Below, one piece after another: positions 60,399-64,000 of a stretch of 64,000 nucleotides of DNA. This DNA comes from Falciphora oryzae. Its lineage: Eukaryota > Ascomycota > Sordariomycetes > Magnaporthales > Magnaporthaceae. A program made the translations under genes and the position numbers. Location: positions 101,743 to 165,742 of the forward strand of contig JNVV01000020.1 in the NCBI GenBank assembly GCA_000733355.1, read 5' to 3'. Position 1 is the stretch's first letter, and every line of letters starts with the position of its first letter. The notes below the pieces were generated by a model, which was not told where the DNA came from, did no database searches, and worked only from the letters and a program-made list of their open reading frames with translations.

Positions 60399-62462
60399 AA
60401 CTTTGGGTTGCAAGTGGATCTAAAGGGGATCTCAGCAGAACATATGGCCGGGCTGTCTGGTGCTCTGATGCTCCGCGATGGTAGATGGTGATGGGCAAGG
60501 ACGTCGTGTAGACGATACGGACGCTCCTTATATACATCTTTCAAAGAGGAACCGTGAGGGATAGCAAGCCGCTGTGGCCTTGATTGTCGACCTGCTCTCC
60601 GCAGACGTCCAGCACCGGTCTAGGACCGACGGCTGAAAAGGCCAGTCGACCGGATGACATCCATCGTGGACTGAACCACTCAGCCGTCCCTAAGCCGAAG
60701 CCGGTCACGGTTCTAGCTCGCCCTGGCCGTTGTCAGTGGTGTCGTCGCTTTCCAGTCGGATGCCTCTGTTGCTCTGGCTAGCTCCTTATGAGATTAGAGG
60801 AGCAGTGGCATCCGGTGCCCAGACTCATAGGGAGCAGGGGCAAGTGACTCCGCCTTGATCAAATAGCGACTCAGCGGCCCCTCGCCACGTTGTCTAGGCC
60901 TGCCTACATTGGGGAGCAGCCTGCTGGCCTGGCTAGTTCGTATTAGTATCGAAAGGGCTTCCCCAGATCTGTGAGGTACTAGATACGTCCCAGGCAGTTC
61001 AGCCGTCGGGCTCTTTTCGCAACCAAGCTCCGTGCAAAGCAGTCGAGGACATATGATCTCCTTACGCCCGTGGGCTTGGGCGATAACACAGGAAGTACTG
61101 ACCGCGACCCAGAGGCTGGCATATGGAGTAGCTGCGCTACAGGTACCATGCCGCTCAGCTATGAGGCGCACCAGTTTTATAGTTGCTATTTTTGCATCAA
61201 GACACGAGCCCGCGCTACCCTGGCGGTCGGACCCTGCAAACGCCATAGTGTGTATTTGCTTCTGAAAAAAAAAAAAAAAAAACGATTAGGTCCGTCTCGT
61301 GTACGTGGCGATATTTTTGCGTTATCATGCGCGCCTTCGGTGTTGCGCAAGTTGTACGTAGTTGTCATTTGCTCGTTCTCCCTGGTACGGTCCCAGTTTC
61401 GATACTGGATGTCGTGACTGTGGTCCTTCTTCCAAGTCTCCCGGGCGATAACTCTCTGGGAGCCTAGATTTCCCAGCTCCAGGTTCCCCGCCTTGGATCG
61501 ATCTGTGCTTGATCGAGCTTTATTGCTTGCGGTATCGCGCAGCTTGGACTAGGTCTAAGCTGTCGGGCCAGCCGCGGAGAAATGGGATTGTGCTGTTTCC
61601 CATAGGCATGAACAAGGCCAGCTCGGGGCTAGAGCAGCTGATGTAGGCTGAACACGCTACAGGGGATGGGCAACGTAAAGGAAGGGCTAGCCAGGGGACT
61701 ATTTACAACAAGAACGTATGCAAAGCTCCAAATGGTGTGGGCGTTGTGGGCTTGTCGCTGCAGAATGTATCTCGAGCCAAAACGATCAGATTCCTATCAG
61801 AGGGTGTAGATATAATCGCAACCTTGGGGCTCAGCGGCCTCCTGTCCCAGACAGCTACTGGGAGGACAATACTCATGGTAAGCTGGTGCTGCGAGAAGGA
61901 AGAAATCTGGGGTGACATGTACTGCGGAGTAATCCCGGCTACAGCTTCAGTACAGGTCCTTCATCGTGAGCTTCTTTTTTGTTTGGAGGTTTTCATTCCA
62001 CAAGCGGCAACCTTCCCCAAACCCAGCCTCGGTGCCGACTCAACCCAGGCCGCCCCGCACGTGATCTGAGGCGCAGCGGGCATCCATGCCCCACTCTGTG
62101 CCACCTGCGCTCTGGCCCTGCCCGACGCGGAGCCTCAGATGACGCTGTCACCTTCCAGATGTTTCGAGTTTACACTCGCCTGCAACACCGTGCCCTTTTG
62201 CTTTTTCCCATCCGCGCCAGCCACTCGACCCAACCCATCGAGCTTGGGAGTGAAAGCAGGGCCGTCCGCATTGGTGAATTAACCGGTCATCGACTGATAT
62301 CCTAACGTCTTTGTTTCTCCTCCCCTGCATCTCCGCCAAAGACCTAGCTAGGCACAGGTGAGCAAGGGCCCTACGAAACAAACCACGGTCCCCGCCCCGA
62401 CGGAACCGAGAAAGACAAACCACCGATAACAGCCGACCATCAAACAGCGAAGAACAGCAGCC
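60399..62462. other. Intergenic, no gene seen
   Basis: This stretch lies between the two divergent genes. An A-run at about 61265-61281 is visible; the last 150 bp before 62463 are C/A-rich like a transcript leader. No coding sequence. Confidence 0.6.
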
Positions 62463-63320
62463 ATGGCTGCCAACGCAAAGTACACCCCCGCCCCGACGCA
62501 GGACCCGGACGAGCACGTCGACTACACGACGGCGCCGCCGAGCTACCAGGCGGCCGGCGGGCCCTCCAACGCCGACTCGGACGAGGCGCGCCTCCTGGCC
62601 GGCGCCACCGGCGCCCCGCGCAGCAGCGAGGACAACGTGCCCGACGACTTCAAGTTCGGCGGCTCCGTGTCCGAGGCCACCATCGACATCCGCCACCAGT
62701 TCATCCGCAAGGTCTACGCCATCCTGACGGCCCAGCTGCTGCTCACGGGCGGCGTCTCGGCCCTCGGCTTCCTCAGCCCGGCCTACCGCGACTGGACGAG
62801 GTCCCACCCGGGCGTGCTGTGGCTGTCGCTGTTCGGCGCCATGGGCATGATGTTCCTCACCTACTGGAAGCGCAAGACGTACCCGACCAACCTGCTCTTC
62901 CTCGCCGGCTTCACCCTGCTCGAGGCCTACACCGTCTCCGTCGTCGTCACCTTCTACAAGTCGTCCATCGTCCTGTCGGCCGTCCTGCTCACGGGCGGCA
63001 TCTTCGTCTTCCTGACCGCCTTCGCCTGCCAGACTAAATACGACTTCACCTCGTGGATGCCCTACCTGTTCGGCGCCGTTTGGGGTCTGGTCCTGTTCGG
63101 CTTCGTCGCCGTCTTCCTGCCCTACAACTCGACCGCCGACCTCATCTACGGCGGGCTCGCCGCCCTCATATTTAGTGGCTACATCCTGGTCGACACCCAG
63201 CTCGTTATGCGCCACCACCACGTCGAGGAGGAGATCGCGGCCGCCATCAGCCTGTACCTGGACATCATCAACCTCTTCCTCGCCATCCTGCGCATCCTCA
63301 ACAACCAGTCGCAGAACTAA
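62463..63320 (+). CDS. BAX inhibitor-1 family protein (Bxi1-like)
   Basis: Single exon, 285 residues, ATG 62463 in good context (GCCATGGC). The N-terminal 70 residues are hydrophilic and Pro-rich (TAPPSYQAAGG). About seven membrane helices follow from residue 80: FIRKVYAILTAQLLLTGGVSAL at the start, then TNLLFLAGFTLLEAYTVSVVVTFY, VLSAVLLTGGIFVFLTAFACQTKYDF, and the signature GLAALIFSGYILVDTQLVM followed by EEEIAAAISLYLDIINLFLAILRIL. This is the UPF0005/TMBIM pattern. Family proteins are ER or vacuolar membrane proteins affecting calcium leak and stress-induced cell death. Length and topology fit the fungal homologs of yeast Bxi1/Ybh3. Regulation is not visible. Confidence 0.95.
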   Translation: MAANAKYTPAPTQDPDEHVDYTTAPPSYQAAGGPSNADSDEARLLAGATGAPRSSEDNVPDDFKFGGSVSEATIDIRHQFIRKVYAILTAQLLLTGGVSALGFLSPAYRDWTRSHPGVLWLSLFGAMGMMFLTYWKRKTYPTNLLFLAGFTLLEAYTVSVVVTFYKSSIVLSAVLLTGGIFVFLTAFACQTKYDFTSWMPYLFGAVWGLVLFGFVAVFLPYNSTADLIYGGLAALIFSGYILVDTQLVMRHHHVEEEIAAAISLYLDIINLFLAILRILNNQSQN

Positions 63321-64000
63321 ACGCGTGGGGCCTAGTCCTCCTGGTCACCGACGGCGCTCCCCACATATTTGTTGAAATAACATCTTTAGGGTTCTACCGA
63401 GTTTGTAAACATTGGTTATGCTTTTTTTCTTTTTTTTTTTTTTCTTAAACATTCCTAGAGCGCGGGCTTGAATAGCCGGGTCCCCACAGCTGTCTGTTCT
63501 AGCAGCAGAAGCGCCCAACAGACGCCGGGACGTACTGGTCCAGCTCCGTCACGGCTGTTTTCTTTCTATTTCTTTCTTTTCTAGTTCTGTCGGTCGCAGT
63601 GTGGCTTGGGGAATGGTATGGAATTAGGTTATTGCTTTGGGTTGGCTTGAATGGGGGCTTTCGTTGTTCGAATATCGGGAGTTGCGAGACCAAGTTACCC
63701 AGAATGGAACAAATACAACAGCTTTATTTTTTCATCGATCAGTCCGAGAGGTATAGATTTTGGGTAGTAACTCTGACCTCCCGAACTACACCAAGCTAGC
63801 GCGAGATCTCGAGTTGTTGTTTCCAGTTTTTCTCATCTGCGGTAGTCGTCAGTAGTGACCGGAGTGAGAGCCAGAGACGGATGCCATCAAGTCGCAGCCG
63901 ATGATGTCCCAGAGCACTCAGCATGCACCGAAAAAGAAAACGGAATCGAGAGAACCAAAAACCAGGATGATATCTGCATTAGAAGGCCACTAATAGAAGA
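63321..64000. other. 3' flank of the Bxi1-like gene, no gene seen
   Basis: This stretch holds the probable 3' UTR with a T-rich run (63422-63445). Nothing else is supported up to the window end. Confidence 0.6.

Noticed and set aside
62148..63221. 357-codon minus-strand frame
   Set aside because: It is a shadow of the BAX-inhibitor gene on the other strand; the Gly/Asp/Glu/Val/Arg bias mirrors its codon use.

Overview
This is a nuclear stretch of a filamentous ascomycete genome, most likely a Sordariomycete. Genes carry short spliceosomal introns (about 50-400 bp, GTRNGT donors, CAG/TAG acceptors). There are orthologs of fungal markers such as the Neurospora nuclear-distribution protein RO-10, a LAG1 ceramide synthase, a THI4 gene preceded by a fungal-type TPP riboswitch, and an intron-containing tRNA-Ser. 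Coding exons are GC-rich, and intergenic DNA carries long poly-T/poly-A tracts. A run of 98 N (2369-2466) marks an assembly gap. I could not run searches; every multi-exon model below was checked by hand for splice consensus and for exon lengths summing to a multiple of three.

Layout. 1-831: 3' part of an AhpC/TSA_2 thioredoxin-like gene. 1144-1240: tRNA-Ser(CGA) with a 16-nt intron. 3749-6003 (-): conserved low-complexity fungal protein in five exons. 6004-20539: about 14.5 kb with no convincing gene. 20540-24847 (+): large Cid1-type terminal nucleotidyltransferase. 27269-29100 (-): MFS transporter with a His-rich N-terminus. 30553-32599 (-): AVT-type vacuolar amino-acid transporter. 33404-34123 (+): RO-10. 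35282-36332 (+): single-pass membrane protein. 36673-38545 (-): broken cytochrome P450. 40136-40576 (+): secreted precursor with three near-identical 33-residue repeats ending in Lys-Arg, which looks like a Kex2-processed peptide or RiPP precursor. 41558-42874 (+): secreted propeller-like protein. 43899-46098 (+): CorA-like membrane protein. 46864-48181 (+): TPP riboswitch and thi4. 48551-48622 (-): tRNA-Arg(ACG). 48833-49642 (-): PL20-type glucuronan lyase. 50346-51351 (-): DJ-1/PfpI protein. 51869-54051 (-): dynein light intermediate chain. 55401-57299 (-): ceramide synthase. 59480-60398 (-): Cys-rich secreted protein broken by two frameshifts. 62463-63320 (+): BAX-inhibitor-1 family protein.

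How it fits together. Most genes are independent housekeeping functions: thiamine thiazole synthesis, sphingolipid synthesis, dynein/dynactin motility, RNA tailing and vacuolar transport. The stretch from about 35 to 43 kb has an accessory character, with a decayed P450, the repeat-peptide precursor and a secreted protein of uncertain role. The repeat precursor is the best candidate for an undescribed system. No tailoring enzyme of the UstYa/DUF3328 type is recognisable in the window, so its chemistry (if any) would have to be encoded elsewhere.
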